The notes under the pieces: generated by a model | What the model was told of the DNA's origin: nothing | The model's input: the letters and a program-made list of their open reading frames with translations, nothing else | Databases searched by the model: none | Made by a program: the position numbers and the translations under genes | NCBI GenBank assembly: GCA_025517425.1 | Contig: JAOPJY010000001.1 | Location: 1,288,217 to 1,352,216, forward strand | Source: Halobacteria archaeon AArc-dxtr1 | GTDB lineage: Archaea > Halobacteriota > Halobacteria > Halobacteriales > Natrialbaceae | Length of the DNA: 64,000 bases | Direction: 5' to 3' | In this document: positions 54,401 to 61,217 of the stretch, piece by piece | Position numbering within the stretch: position 1 is the stretch's first letter | Layout: every line of letters starts with the position of its first letter

Positions 54401-55874
54401 CCGAGACCTCCTGGTGCTGGACGAGCACGCCGCCGGCGGCGCCCTCGGCGATGTACTGCACCTGCGTGGCGCTTACGGTCTGGCGCTGGAGGACGGCCCC
54501 CTCGCCGGCGCCGAACGAGGCCGCCTGAATCTGCTCGATTTCGACGATCTGATACTGGATCGCCGAGTCGACCGCGCCCGTGGCCGCGCCGGTCGCGGCC
54601 TTCTGGATCTGGGTCACCTCAACCTCCTGATATTGGACGATGACGCCCTGTGCACCGCCGTCGGCCGCAGCCTGGATCTGCTCGACCGTCGCCTCCTGGC
54701 TCTGGACGATCGCGCCGGTTGCGGCGCCGAAGGACGCCTCCTGGATCTGCGTGATCGAGATCCGCTGGACCTGCTCGACGTCGCCAGTCTGGAGCTGTTT
54801 CAGCGGCCCCTTGCCGGCGCCGCGGGCCGCGAACTGCGTCTGTTCGGCGCTTACGTCCTGCTTCTGGACGAGCGCGCCTTTGGCCGCACCGGTCGCGGCC
54901 TTCTGGACCTGTTTGATCGTGACCTGCTGGCGCTGCTCGACCGTGATCCGCTGATCCTGCTCGATCGCCTGCTCTGTCGTCCCGGCGAGCGCGCCCGCGG
55001 CAGCGCCCGCGGCGGCGTGCTGAGCGTGCTCGATCGTGACCTGCTGGCGTTGCTCTGCCGTGATCTTCTGGTACTGCTCGAGCGTACCGTACGCCGAGCC
55101 CTGCGCCGCTTCCTGAATCTTCGGTTTCTTCTCGACGTCCTTCGCCCCTGCCTCGCTCGCGGCGCCGGCCGCCGCGCCGAGCGTGGCGATCTGGATCTGC
55201 TCGACGGTGACGTGCTGGTACTGCGCGAGGCCGCCGTGGGCCGCCCCCCAGGTCGCACTTTGCATCTGGCTCGCGTTGACCGTCTGGTGCTGGGCCAGCG
55301 CGCCGTCGGTCGCGCCGCCGACGGCTGCCTCGACGTGCTCGGTTTCGATCTCCTGAACCTGCTCGACGTCGACCTCCTGGGCCTGCAGGAGCGAGCCGTG
55401 GACCGCACCAGCCGTCGCCGCCTGCACCTGCTCGACGTCGGCATCCTGGTGCTGGCTGACGGACTGCGTTGCGGCGTCAACAGCTGCAACACGCTGTTCC
55501 TGGGTTACCTCGACACCCTGGGACTGGACCAGTTCGATCCCCTCGTCGACTCCCGATTCGACCGCGTCCGCGGCGTCGTCGGAGAGGTCGTCGGTCTCAC
55601 CGGTTGCACCCATTTCGATCGGGTCGTCGTCACCGGCATCGAAGACCGGTTGCCCCGTCTCGTTGGCGGCGAGCAACGTGGCGCCGTCAGCGGCCGGGGT
55701 GGTGCCAGCAGCCTCAGGGTTCGACGCGGCACCGTTTGGCGACTCCGCTTCGGCTCCGTTGTCACCGACGCCCGAACCCATCCCGCCGATTCCGCCGAGG
55801 AAGGGAAGCGCGAAGACGCTCGTCACCATCAAGACGGCAACGATGACCGTTCCGCCCGCGAGTGTGCGATTCAT
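51438..55874 (-). CDS. Giant secreted Gln-rich repeat protein
   Basis: The 1,478-residue protein has a signal-like helix (MNRTLAGGTVIVAVLMVTSV). Residue numbers here count from a GTG six codons upstream. From about 120 to 560 it consists of Gln-rich units with a repeating VEQ(I/V)Q...GAAxGAL.QYQ pattern, with 13 GxxxG steps at 162, 193, 216, 239, 265, 296, 335, 358, 389, 412, 435, 461 and 484. A DUF7282-like domain follows (about 573-690), then two similar 220-residue domains (about 796-1027 and 1030-1245), each with two cysteines, a CARDB-like domain (1251-1346) and an Asp/Gly-rich tail. No C-terminal sorting signal is seen. It is likely a surface or matrix protein; function unknown. Confidence 0.85.
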   Translation of the reverse strand: MNRTLAGGTVIVAVLMVTSVFALPFLGGIGGMGSGVGDNGAEAESPNGAASNPEAAGTTPAADGATLLAANETGQPVFDAGDDDPIEMGATGETDDLSDDAADAVESGVDEGIELVQSQGVEVTQEQRVAAVDAATQSVSQHQDADVEQVQAATAGAVHGSLLQAQEVDVEQVQEIETEHVEAAVGGATDGALAQHQTVNASQMQSATWGAAHGGLAQYQHVTVEQIQIATLGAAAGAASEAGAKDVEKKPKIQEAAQGSAYGTLEQYQKITAEQRQQVTIEHAQHAAAGAAAGALAGTTEQAIEQDQRITVEQRQQVTIKQVQKAATGAAKGALVQKQDVSAEQTQFAARGAGKGPLKQLQTGDVEQVQRISITQIQEASFGAATGAIVQSQEATVEQIQAAADGGAQGVIVQYQEVEVTQIQKAATGAATGAVDSAIQYQIVEIEQIQAASFGAGEGAVLQRQTVSATQVQYIAEGAAGGVLVQHQEVSVEQIQVIASGASKELPRAIQYQQISVTQLQALTFDTAADTADYAIAEGVDDPTVIVQQIEIEIVQKVEQIDEREGEASISLADQTGNGTTVTVDSVSLSEGGFVAIYDGVAADADPEAVIGASGYLSAGDHENVEIELDEPIEASGPIVAVVHHDTTDDETFQYAETDGAEDDPYVTPGGAPILDGAFYTVDEEIDDPEATLSVSDQDGDGTELVVDEANASVEYRLTAEYDDETVESDAVDAGEPVENESLALDPPIEDNTTVDVSVVAAGDGDVADEGDVLANETIEYTVEEAPPEELSVEYTSCERVEISGTLEEGDDLYPRTIWYDTIGPGDAFYTGVTAGEEVEAPFTGTVVMEVGEEEDVEQVDEETVVIEVPDEGNFGSFIVPWVSPADEPESALASPPDDLDCGAEIQPEEPTLTVEDVQPAENGTAADADGDEGDDPGTTAFDVTFGYENPNDAPITGGEFVEGTTADEPPAELAPGEDEFTVAWTPDSDDEVLAWEIPMEDFAYDEPVRVETEPAGAYDAPPEELSVEFQSCDRATVSGTFEDGDPVFASTGFYDTAGYGNTLIEDGVVFGDDVDAPFTGTVVFEVGETSSVTIDEGEDEILVEIADYGTFGTVLSGLTTEEETYLTAGIDHSNPETAACFDEIRPELPTLSYENSQETGDAIAVTFSYENPNDAAVPGGEFDGATDDQPPQQLDSGADEITVEWTPESDDEQLEWVVDMSAFNHTETASAQTPPAGEIAPTEPGEFAIDIVDPIDPAEQGEEVILDVDVENVGGEEATETLSLSVGEQLADADLTLDEGEQQTVSLALDTTQLEPGEYTASVTSATDEDQATVLIEEPLEDDPDEANGVDEADGEAETTGEDEPTETDENGVDANGATETDDGTVDDGATDDESAGEGTADDGAATDGGDTDAATNGGETDAAANGGDTDVATDGDGDAVENGDGENSDGADDDLTGSDDTGDVAASLPGSVVPAL
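52155..53510 (-). repeat. Two tandem 220-residue Cys-pair domains in the giant protein
   Basis: The segment encodes residues about 795-1246 (numbered from the upstream GTG). Both domains open EELSVE(Y/F)xSC, share APFTGTVV(M/F)EVGE, NPNDA and EGEFAxx-like GGEF, and hold a Cys early (804, 1039) and late (908, 1147). Internal duplication is clear by eye but sequence identity is only moderate. Confidence 0.7.
54390..55500 (-). repeat. Gln-rich 23-residue repeat array in the giant protein
   Basis: Encodes residues about 131-500 (numbered from the upstream GTG). Distances between successive GxxxG motifs are 31, 23, 23, 26, 31, 39, 23, 31, 23, 23, 26 and 23 residues. The longer ones are 23 plus 8 or 16, matching one or two extra 8-residue strands such as QRQQVTIE; the 26s add three residues. 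This fits a solenoid of variable lap length. Confidence 0.8.
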
Positions 55875-56134
55875 CGCCACCACCGACGGCACGCGAATCG
55901 CACCGATCGGGTCTCGACCGTCGTCGGCCGTCCCTCGGTCGGTCGGTCAACCGAAGCTGTCGACTGACCGCCACCCATTGTCGATCCGTCGACCGTGTCT
56001 AGAGACCACTCGGCTCCGTGAGCCACCGAAACACCGCCGTCTGTCACCCGCTTGCTGCCGTCTGTCGCCAGTTTACCGCCGTCTGTCGCCCGTTCCCACC
56101 CGACGGGGTCCGCGCGTGTAGTATCGAGACCCAT
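55871..56134 (-). CDS. Candidate leaderless upstream ORF, translation-coupled to the giant gene
   Basis: The 87-codon frame (MGLDTTRADPVGWERATDGG...) ends at a TGA that overlaps the giant gene's ATG (ATGA at 55871-55874). The minus strand reads CGCTTATG at 56160-56167, about 26-33 bases before this ATG, a plausible TATA box. The middle is a 7-residue repeat (xTDGxxx, three times) encoded by a 21-base tandem repeat. It is rich in Asp, Gly, Arg and Thr, with no hydrophobic segment. It may be a real small protein or a translated leader. Confidence 0.4.
   Translation of the reverse strand: MGLDTTRADPVGWERATDGGKLATDGSKRVTDGGVSVAHGAEWSLDTVDGSTMGGGQSTASVDRPTEGRPTTVETRSVRFACRRWWR
56034..56096. repeat. 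21-base tandem repeat, three copies
   Basis: The units, starting at 56034, 56055 and 56076, share GCCGTCTGTC(A/G)CC with differing tails. They code for ATDGGKL-, ATDGSKR- and VTDGGVS-like segments of the candidate upstream ORF. Confidence 0.8.
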
Positions 56135-56159
56135 CACTGCGGAGAAGGGGAACGATGAC

Positions 56160-56167
56160 GCCCATAA
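56160..56167 (-). promoter_or_regulatory. Candidate TATA box of the giant-protein transcript
   Basis: The minus strand reads CGCTTATG, about 26-33 bases before ATG 56134. It predicts a leaderless start at the upstream ORF and coupled translation of the giant gene. Confidence 0.4.
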
Positions 56168-56384
56168 GCGTCCCGTCCGTTCCATCCGCCGGACCGATAC
56201 AATCGGAAATTACGTCGAGACGACCGTCACCGGTGAGCGACTGAACCGAGTCGACGCGGTCACACGGTACACCGAGATCGAACGGCGTCCTCGAACGAAC
56301 TGAAGAGGAAAAACGGGACAAACTGACACGATCGTCGACAGTAATACATGGTTGGGATAGCCGGCGCGTTCGTCCACCGCAGCC

Positions 56385-56416
56385 TCGTAAACCGTTGTCT
56401 TGATAAGTGTTTACGG
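56385..56416. promoter_or_regulatory. BirA-type palindrome overlapping the bioY promoter
   Basis: TCGTAAACC at 56385-56393 and TGTTTACGG at 56408-56416 match each other as CGTAAAC/GTTTACG with 14 bases between. The half-sites resemble the bacterial BirA operator TTGTAAACC-N14-16-GGTTTACAA. The TATA-like CTTGATAAG lies within the spacer, about 26 bases before the bioY ATG, so a bound repressor would block the promoter when biotin is sufficient. Confidence 0.65.
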
Positions 56417-56428
56417 AGGCGATAACGT

Positions 56429-57010
56429 ATGGAGACGAAAGACGAGACGGTCGATCCGGTCGACGGCGAGGTCGTCAGCTCCCTGGCCCGAGCATCGCTG
56501 CTCGCGGCGTTGATGGGGGCGACCGCCGGTGTCGTGATACCGATTTCGGCGGTTCCTGGGACGCTACAGATGCTCGTCGTCTTCCTCGCGGGGCTCTTTC
56601 TGGGCCCCGTCTGGGGGGCGATCTCGATGGTGTTGTACCTGGCCGCCGGGGCCGTCGGCGCACCGGTATTCGCTGGCTGGAGTGCAGGGCTGGGGAGCCT
56701 CGTCGGCCCGCACGGGGGGTTCCTGTGGGCGTTTCCCGTCGGCGCGTTCGTGGTCGGTGCTATCGTCCACCGAGGGCGAACGGTGCGCGATCCCGCGACA
56801 GTGTCGCGGCTCGTGATCGTCGCGGCGCTGCTCGTCGCGACGGTCGTCGTCTACGTCGGCGGCTTCGCGTGGTACGCCTGGGTGACCGAGACGTCGGTCG
56901 TCGAGGCGTTTACCATCGTCGCGCTGCCGCTACTTCCGGGTGACGTCCTCAAGATGCTGGCCGCACTGGCGATCGTCGAGAGCGGGCGTATCGACCCAAC
57001 GCGGGGGTGA
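56429..57010 (+). CDS. bioY: Biotin-binding S component BioY
   Basis: The 193-residue integral membrane protein has about six helices with the BioY features GTLQMLVVFLAGLFLGPVWG (about positions 44-63), LAAGAVGAPVFAGWSAG, LVGPHGGFLWAFPVGAFV and FTIVALPLLPGDVLKML. BioY binds biotin outside the cell and passes it to an energy-coupling module. The bioM and bioN genes follow directly, so this is a complete BioMNY unit. Leaderless expression and BirA-type control are suggested upstream. Confidence 0.9.
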   Translation: METKDETVDPVDGEVVSSLARASLLAALMGATAGVVIPISAVPGTLQMLVVFLAGLFLGPVWGAISMVLYLAAGAVGAPVFAGWSAGLGSLVGPHGGFLWAFPVGAFVVGAIVHRGRTVRDPATVSRLVIVAALLVATVVVYVGGFAWYAWVTETSVVEAFTIVALPLLPGDVLKMLAALAIVESGRIDPTRG

Positions 57011-57014
57011 GAGG

Positions 57015-57719
57015 ATGATCGAATTCCAGGACGTGAGCTACGAGTTCGACGAGGAGCCCGCGCTCGAAGCTGTCTCGCTGTCAATCGACGACGGCGAGGT
57101 CGTCGTACTGGCCGGCGCTAACGGCAGCGGGAAGACGACGCTCCTTCGCCACTGCAACGGCCTCCTGACACCGGATAACGGAGAGGTGCGCGTCGACGGC
57201 GTCGACGTTTCGGAGAACCCCGTCGCCGCGCGCACGCAGATCGGGATGGTCTTCCAACACCCCCAGGATCAGTTCGTTGCCGCGACCGTCGGCCACGACG
57301 TCGCATTTGGGCCCGAAAATCTCGGCCTCGAGCGTGCAGAGATCGATCGTCGGGTCGAGGCGGCGCTCGCAGCCGTCAATCTATCGGGACGCGAAGACGA
57401 TCGCATTGAGTCCCTCTCGGGCGGCGAGCAGTCCCGAGTCGCTATCGCCGGTGCGCTGGCGATGGAGCCCGCCCACCTGTTGCTCGACGAGCCGTTTACC
57501 GGGCTCGACGAACCAGCCCGACAGTCGGTTCACGATCGGCTGGCAGCGCTCTCGGCGGGCGGGACGGGACTGGTGATCGCGACGCACGACCTCCGTGACG
57601 TACTGGCGATGGCCGACCGGGTCGTCGGCATGGACGACGGTCGGGTAGTCGTCGACGAACCGGCCAGCCGCGCTCGCGAGGCGCTCGGGTCACTCCCAGT
57701 TCGTGTCCCGCCACCGTGA
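57015..57719 (+). CDS. bioM: Biotin ECF transporter ATPase BioM
   Basis: The 234-residue ABC ATPase has Walker A GANGSGKTT, the Q-loop QHPQDQFVAATVGHDVAFGP (positions about 77-96, typical of ECF ATPases), signature LSGGEQSRVAIA, Walker B HLLLDEPFTGLD and H-loop ATHDL. It energises the biotin transporter with BioN and BioY. ATG 57015 lies 4 bases after the bioY stop and a GAGAGG element precedes it; the open frame from 56940 is not used. Stop overlaps the next start. Confidence 0.93.
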   Translation: MIEFQDVSYEFDEEPALEAVSLSIDDGEVVVLAGANGSGKTTLLRHCNGLLTPDNGEVRVDGVDVSENPVAARTQIGMVFQHPQDQFVAATVGHDVAFGPENLGLERAEIDRRVEAALAAVNLSGREDDRIESLSGGEQSRVAIAGALAMEPAHLLLDEPFTGLDEPARQSVHDRLAALSAGGTGLVIATHDLRDVLAMADRVVGMDDGRVVVDEPASRAREALGSLPVRVPPP

Positions 57720-58426
57720 TGCTTCGCTACGAGCCTGGCGAGACGCTGGCCCACCGGCTCGATCCGCGATCGAAGCTGGCGCTCCAAATTGGCTTTACCG
57801 CGACCGCACTGGCACATACGAGCCCGCCCGCCCTGGTCGCGCTGACCGCGTTCACGCTGCTCGTGGTGACCGTCGCTGGCGTCCCCCTGCTCCGCTCGCT
57901 GTACGCGTTTCGGGTCGCGATCGTGATCCTCGCGGCTGCGCCAGTGATCTCGGTGGTGACGCTGGGTTCGCCGTGGATCGAGCCCGAAGCCGCGGTCGAT
58001 CCCGCCCTGGCGAGCTACCGCGTCGTGTTGATCCTGCTGTTCAGCGCGGCGTACGTCCGGACGACGCCCGTTCGAGACTCGCGGGCGGCGATTCAGCTGA
58101 CAGTACCCGGAAAGCCCGGACGTGTTCTCGGAATGGGAATCGCGCTCGTCTTCCGCTTTCTGCCGGTCCTCCAGGCGGACGTGAGTCGGATCCGAGAAGC
58201 GATGGCGGTCCGTCTGGGCTCCGAACGGGGGTTCGTCGACCGAGCAAGCCACATCGGGATCCTCGCGCTCGCAAAAACGTTCGACCGCGCGGATCGGCTC
58301 TCGATGGCGCTGCAGGCGCGGTGTTTCGCGTGGAATCCAACGCTCCCGCGACTTGCGTTCTCGCGACGTGACGTGCCGGTGCTAGCGATGGCGGCAGTAC
58401 TGGCAGCGACGGCGGTCGTCTGGTAG
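57719..58426 (+). CDS. bioN: Biotin ECF transporter transmembrane subunit BioN (EcfT)
   Basis: The 235-residue protein begins MLRYEPGETLAHRLDPRSKLALQ and has about five hydrophobic helices, then the EcfT coupling region AMAVRLGSERG and SMALQARCF, which contact the ATPase. Its ATG overlaps the bioM stop by one base (TGATG), and an alternative GTG lies one codon upstream. It completes the bioYMN operon. Confidence 0.9.
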   Translation: MLRYEPGETLAHRLDPRSKLALQIGFTATALAHTSPPALVALTAFTLLVVTVAGVPLLRSLYAFRVAIVILAAAPVISVVTLGSPWIEPEAAVDPALASYRVVLILLFSAAYVRTTPVRDSRAAIQLTVPGKPGRVLGMGIALVFRFLPVLQADVSRIREAMAVRLGSERGFVDRASHIGILALAKTFDRADRLSMALQARCFAWNPTLPRLAFSRRDVPVLAMAAVLAATAVVW

Positions 58427-58581
58427 CCACTCACAGTCCGAAACCGTATTTGGGACGGAGAACGAACGGACGGTTCGATGCCAGAGAGGGGCGCTCCCGA
58501 GCAAGCCAGAGGATGGGTGGCGAGTGACCGAGTACCGGGACCGATCGCCAGCGACCAAGCGACAGCGTGGAGGCGGTGAGT

Positions 58582-58911
58582 ATGCGCCATTGCCAGTTCT
58601 GTAATGGCGACCGGTTCGCTGTCAGGAGTTGTCTCGATCGAAAGTTAGTGTTCGGAAGCGAGATCGATGGCGAAATTCAGCGAAAGGCCACCGCAGCGGA
58701 TGTCGTCGATCCGATCGCATTTGGCGAGGAATCAGATCCGCCGGAGTCGTTCGAAGGGGCCGATCGATGCCCCGAGTGTGCTGTCGACCGTGGCGAGTAC
58801 CACCACGTGGGCTGTTCGGAAGAGGTGTGTCCTAACTGCGACGGCCACCTCACGTCGTGTGACTGCGACCCACACGCATTAACGCCCAGAGAAGAGCCCA
58901 CAGACGCGTAG
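58582..58911 (+). CDS. Small Cys/His-rich zinc-binding protein
   Basis: The 109-residue protein has CQFC at the start, then a basic stretch (RKLVFGSEIDGE), and CPEC, HHVGC, CPNC and CDCD clusters. At least two zinc sites are likely. The GGAGG at about 58570-58574, eight bases before ATG 58582, resembles a ribosome binding site. The protein type is known only as a haloarchaeal zinc-ribbon protein; no function is assigned. Confidence 0.65.
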   Translation: MRHCQFCNGDRFAVRSCLDRKLVFGSEIDGEIQRKATAADVVDPIAFGEESDPPESFEGADRCPECAVDRGEYHHVGCSEEVCPNCDGHLTSCDCDPHALTPREEPTDA

Positions 58912-58956
58912 TCCGCTGTTGAACTGACAGCCAGATCGGTGACCCGGCGGTGATCG

Positions 58957-59214
58957 CTACTCCTTGCTGCTGAGGTCGGCGTCGACGCGGATTTCCGAGT
59001 CAGTGATCGTCTCGATATTGTCGCTGGGAATTTCGAGGTCGTCTTCCCCGGCGTCACCACGACCAAGGCTCTGTAGCCACGCGTTCGTCAGGGTAGGTTC
59101 TGGATCGACGTAGGCGATCTGTTCGATCGGATCGACCTCCGTGACGATTCCGATCTGTTCGCCGCGAACGTCCATCAGGAACTTACCTTCGTCTTCCGTC
59201 GACAGGACAGACAT
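58957..59214 (-). CDS. PRC-barrel domain protein
   Basis: The 85-residue protein reads MDVRGEQIGIVTEVDPIEQIAYVDPEP (positions about 14-40), the first strands of a PRC barrel, then SLGRGDAGEDDLEIPSDNIETITDSEIRV. Such small barrels occur widely in haloarchaea and may bind RNA or proteins. An AT-rich ATTTAAT element near 59240-59247 supports the start. It faces the 700-base gene-free region before the tRNA. Confidence 0.75.
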   Translation of the reverse strand: MSVLSTEDEGKFLMDVRGEQIGIVTEVDPIEQIAYVDPEPTLTNAWLQSLGRGDAGEDDLEIPSDNIETITDSEIRVDADLSSKE

Positions 59215-59748
59215 ACCATCTGAACAAGGGTCGCTGGGGATTAAATAACTACTGGGTAACAGGTTGTTCGGTGAAAGAAACGTCTCGAAAGTAAAATTGA
59301 GCGGTGCCGTGCTACCGGCACGAACTCACGTGAACAAGCTAACGAACGAACTGAGCCTCACAGATCAGGGGTGAAGGGGAGCCACAGCCCCTTCGGTGCC
59401 ATCGTATTCCGACAGGACGGTTGATTATTCGGTTCGGGTTTCAGTGTGCGATTCACCTCGCATACACAGAGGGATGGGAGAGAGAGCCATAAACGTTACT
59501 TACAACACCCTAACCTACATAAGAGAACCCAGGTGTAGCTAGTGCAGATATAATATCGACCATTCGCCCACATAGGACCAGATAAAAGCCAAGTTCGGCA
59601 AATAATTAAGAGTCAGCAAGAGACCGGACGCTCGACCGCACGTATACACCCATCTGACGGGACCGAACCAATCATCCCGTAGCCGTCGAAGCGTCCGTTG
59701 AAAGCCGGGAACGGGTTGGGAACCACGGTCGGAGCGAAGCTCTTCCCT
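59215..59748. other. Gene-free stretch with two hairpins
   Basis: No coding region is credible. GTGCCG-TGCTAC-CGGCAC at 59304-59321 and GAAGGGG at 59373-59379 with CCCCTTC at 59388-59394 are stems of 6 and 7 bases with loops of 6 and 8 bases. They could be part of an RNA or of a remnant mobile-element end. The rest is spacer, with an AT-rich part at about 59490-59620. Confidence 0.4.
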
Positions 59749-59922
59749 GATTCAAATCCCTCCAGTCGCTCTTTCGTTGTTCCTCGCAGATGTTTGTCGC
59801 AGAAGGCAAGCCGGTGGAGGGGATTGTGAACTACGTCCACTTCGATCGCAACGCTCGCTCGTGGTTTAGTTCAAATCCCTCATGGCGTATTTGCTGCTCG
59901 CAACGTTGCTCGCAGCAAAATA
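59749..59922. repeat. Duplicated tRNA 3'-end flank, two imperfect copies
   Basis: Unit 1 (59749-59830) opens with GATTCAAATCCCTCCAG and closes with AAGCCGGTGGAGGG. Unit 2 (59868-59942) opens with AGTTCAAATCCCTCA and closes inside the tRNA-Thr gene. Each unit is an inverted repeat of the tRNA 3' terminal segment around a spacer of about 45 bases; the two units align loosely with each other and are about 119 bases apart. Confidence 0.6.
59891..59918. repeat. 28-base imperfect palindrome just after the tRNA-Thr gene
   Basis: TTGCTGC at 59891-59897, GCAACGTTGC at 59900-59909 and GCAGCAA at 59912-59918 form a perfect core and arms, with two TC mismatches. It lies 5 bases past the tRNA 3' end on the transcribed strand and could be a terminator or processing element. 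Confidence 0.5.
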
Positions 59923-59996
59923 AGCCGGTGGAGGGATTTGAACCCTCGACCTAATCCTTACGAAGGATTCGCTCTGCCAGTCTGAGCTACACCGGC
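59923..59996 (-). tRNA. tRNA-Thr (CGU)
   Basis: The minus-strand sequence folds as a cloverleaf: acceptor GCCGGTG/CACCGGC, a D arm (AGCTCAGACTGGCAGAGCG), anticodon stem AATCC/GGATT with loop TTCGTAA (anticodon CGU, threonine codon ACG), and T arm GAGGGTTCAAATCCCTC. No CCA is encoded and the discriminator base is U. There is no intron. A 9-base hairpin at 60037-60059 lies upstream. Confidence 0.92.
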
Positions 59997-60036
59997 ACGC
60001 TCGGTTCATTCGCGTCCCAATTGCCGAAGCGAGACA

Positions 60037-60059
60037 CGACCTACATCAGTGTAGGGTCG
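60037..60059. terminator. Hairpin between trm5 and tRNA-Thr
   Basis: CGACCTACA, loop TCAG, then TGTAGG-G-TCG forms a nine-pair stem with one bulged G. It lies about 75 bases after the trm5 stop codon and 41 before the tRNA gene. It may end the trm5 transcript or be part of the tRNA leader. Confidence 0.35.
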
Positions 60060-60132
60060 AAACGAGCCATAAGGATTGCGAATCGCGGACGCGACTCGGC
60101 AGACCGAATGTCGGCTCCAGAACCGGTCGCAG

Positions 60133-61131
60133 TCAGCCCTCAGCCCGTTCGAGACGAACGTCGAGACAGACGTTCAGTTCGTGTGGGGCGTACGACCGCA
60201 CCGTGTGGCGTGTCTCGATGCAGACGTCGTACTCGGGTTCGGCGGCGGCCCGAATTGCGCGCTCGCCGGGGCCGAACGGATCGTCCTCGTGCTGGATGTC
60301 GTAGTAGTGGAGCACGCAGTCGTCGCTGGCGATACTGATGGCGGTGTCGAGAAAGTCGTCGGCGCTGTGGGGGAGGTTCATCACGATTCGGTCGGCCCAC
60401 CCCTCGTAGTCGGAGGCGACCGCACGAACGTCGTCACAGATCGCCGTGATGCGATCCGCGACGCCGTTTCGGTCGGCGTTCTCACGAAGGTACGCGATCG
60501 CGCGGTCGTTGACGTCGACGCCGACACACTCCGCGCCGCGAGCGGCGAAGGGAATCACGAACGGACCGACGCCGGCGAACATGTCGAAGGCGCGCTCGCC
60601 GTCTGAGAGCTGCTCGGCGACGCGGTGGCGCTCGGTCGCGAGCCGCGGGGAGAAGTACACTTCGGCGAGGTCGAGCGCGAACTCGTGACCGTACTCGCGG
60701 TGGACGACCTCGGTGCCGTCGCCGGCGATCACCTCCCAGTCCCGGGTTCGGGTCTCGCCTTTGACCTTCGAGGCCTTGTTCAACACCGTCTGGACGGGGA
60801 GGTCGGAGTCGACGACCGCGTCGGCGATCTCGGCGGCGCGATCCGTGTCGTCCTCGTCCAAGAGGACGACCTCGCCGATACGTTCGTAGGATGGCTCGAC
60901 GCCGAGCAGATCGGCAGGCGTGGTCTGGGTCTCGCGCTCGGGGGCGTCGTGGGAGACGACGGTGAGATCGTCGTCCATCGCCTCGACCGCCTCGGAGTCG
61001 GTCACCGGCACGTAGAGCCAGCCGTCTGCGACGCTGATCTCGTGGCGCTCGTCGACGAGGTCCGCGTCCGCGAGTTGCTGTCGCGTGGCCTCGCCTTCCT
61101 CGGGCGGAACGCGGACGCACGGCACGTTCAT
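60133..61131 (-). CDS. trm5: tRNA (guanine37-N1)-methyltransferase Trm5
   Basis: The 332-residue protein is a class I SAM methyltransferase with the Trm5 layout: an N-terminal domain with VPPEEGEATRQQLADADLVD, LGVEPSYERIGEVVLLDE, and a core with DMFAGVGPFVIPFAARGAE (around 188-206), VDVNDRAIAYLRENADRNGV and NLPHSADDFLD. It methylates G37 of tRNAs to keep frame. The N-terminal VPPEEGEATRQ is typical of the archaeal type. It points toward the tRNA-Thr gene, in the same direction. Confidence 0.93.
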   Translation of the reverse strand: MNVPCVRVPPEEGEATRQQLADADLVDERHEISVADGWLYVPVTDSEAVEAMDDDLTVVSHDAPERETQTTPADLLGVEPSYERIGEVVLLDEDDTDRAAEIADAVVDSDLPVQTVLNKASKVKGETRTRDWEVIAGDGTEVVHREYGHEFALDLAEVYFSPRLATERHRVAEQLSDGERAFDMFAGVGPFVIPFAARGAECVGVDVNDRAIAYLRENADRNGVADRITAICDDVRAVASDYEGWADRIVMNLPHSADDFLDTAISIASDDCVLHYYDIQHEDDPFGPGERAIRAAAEPEYDVCIETRHTVRSYAPHELNVCLDVRLERAEG

Positions 61132-61217
61132 GCCGGTACTCGCCGGCCATCCGCCGTAACGGTGACGTTTTTTCGCGGCCGTCGGACGGGAACAGAGGAG
61201 ACGCCCGATTCAGGAAC

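Noticed and set aside
54414-55967. 517-codon plus-strand frame opposite the Gln-rich repeat array
   Set aside because: Its Leu/Asp/Arg-rich repeats mirror the repeats on the other strand. It is a shadow of the giant gene.
59613-59840. 75-codon minus-strand frame near tRNA-Thr
   Set aside because: It runs through duplicated tRNA fragments and has no protein-like pattern.
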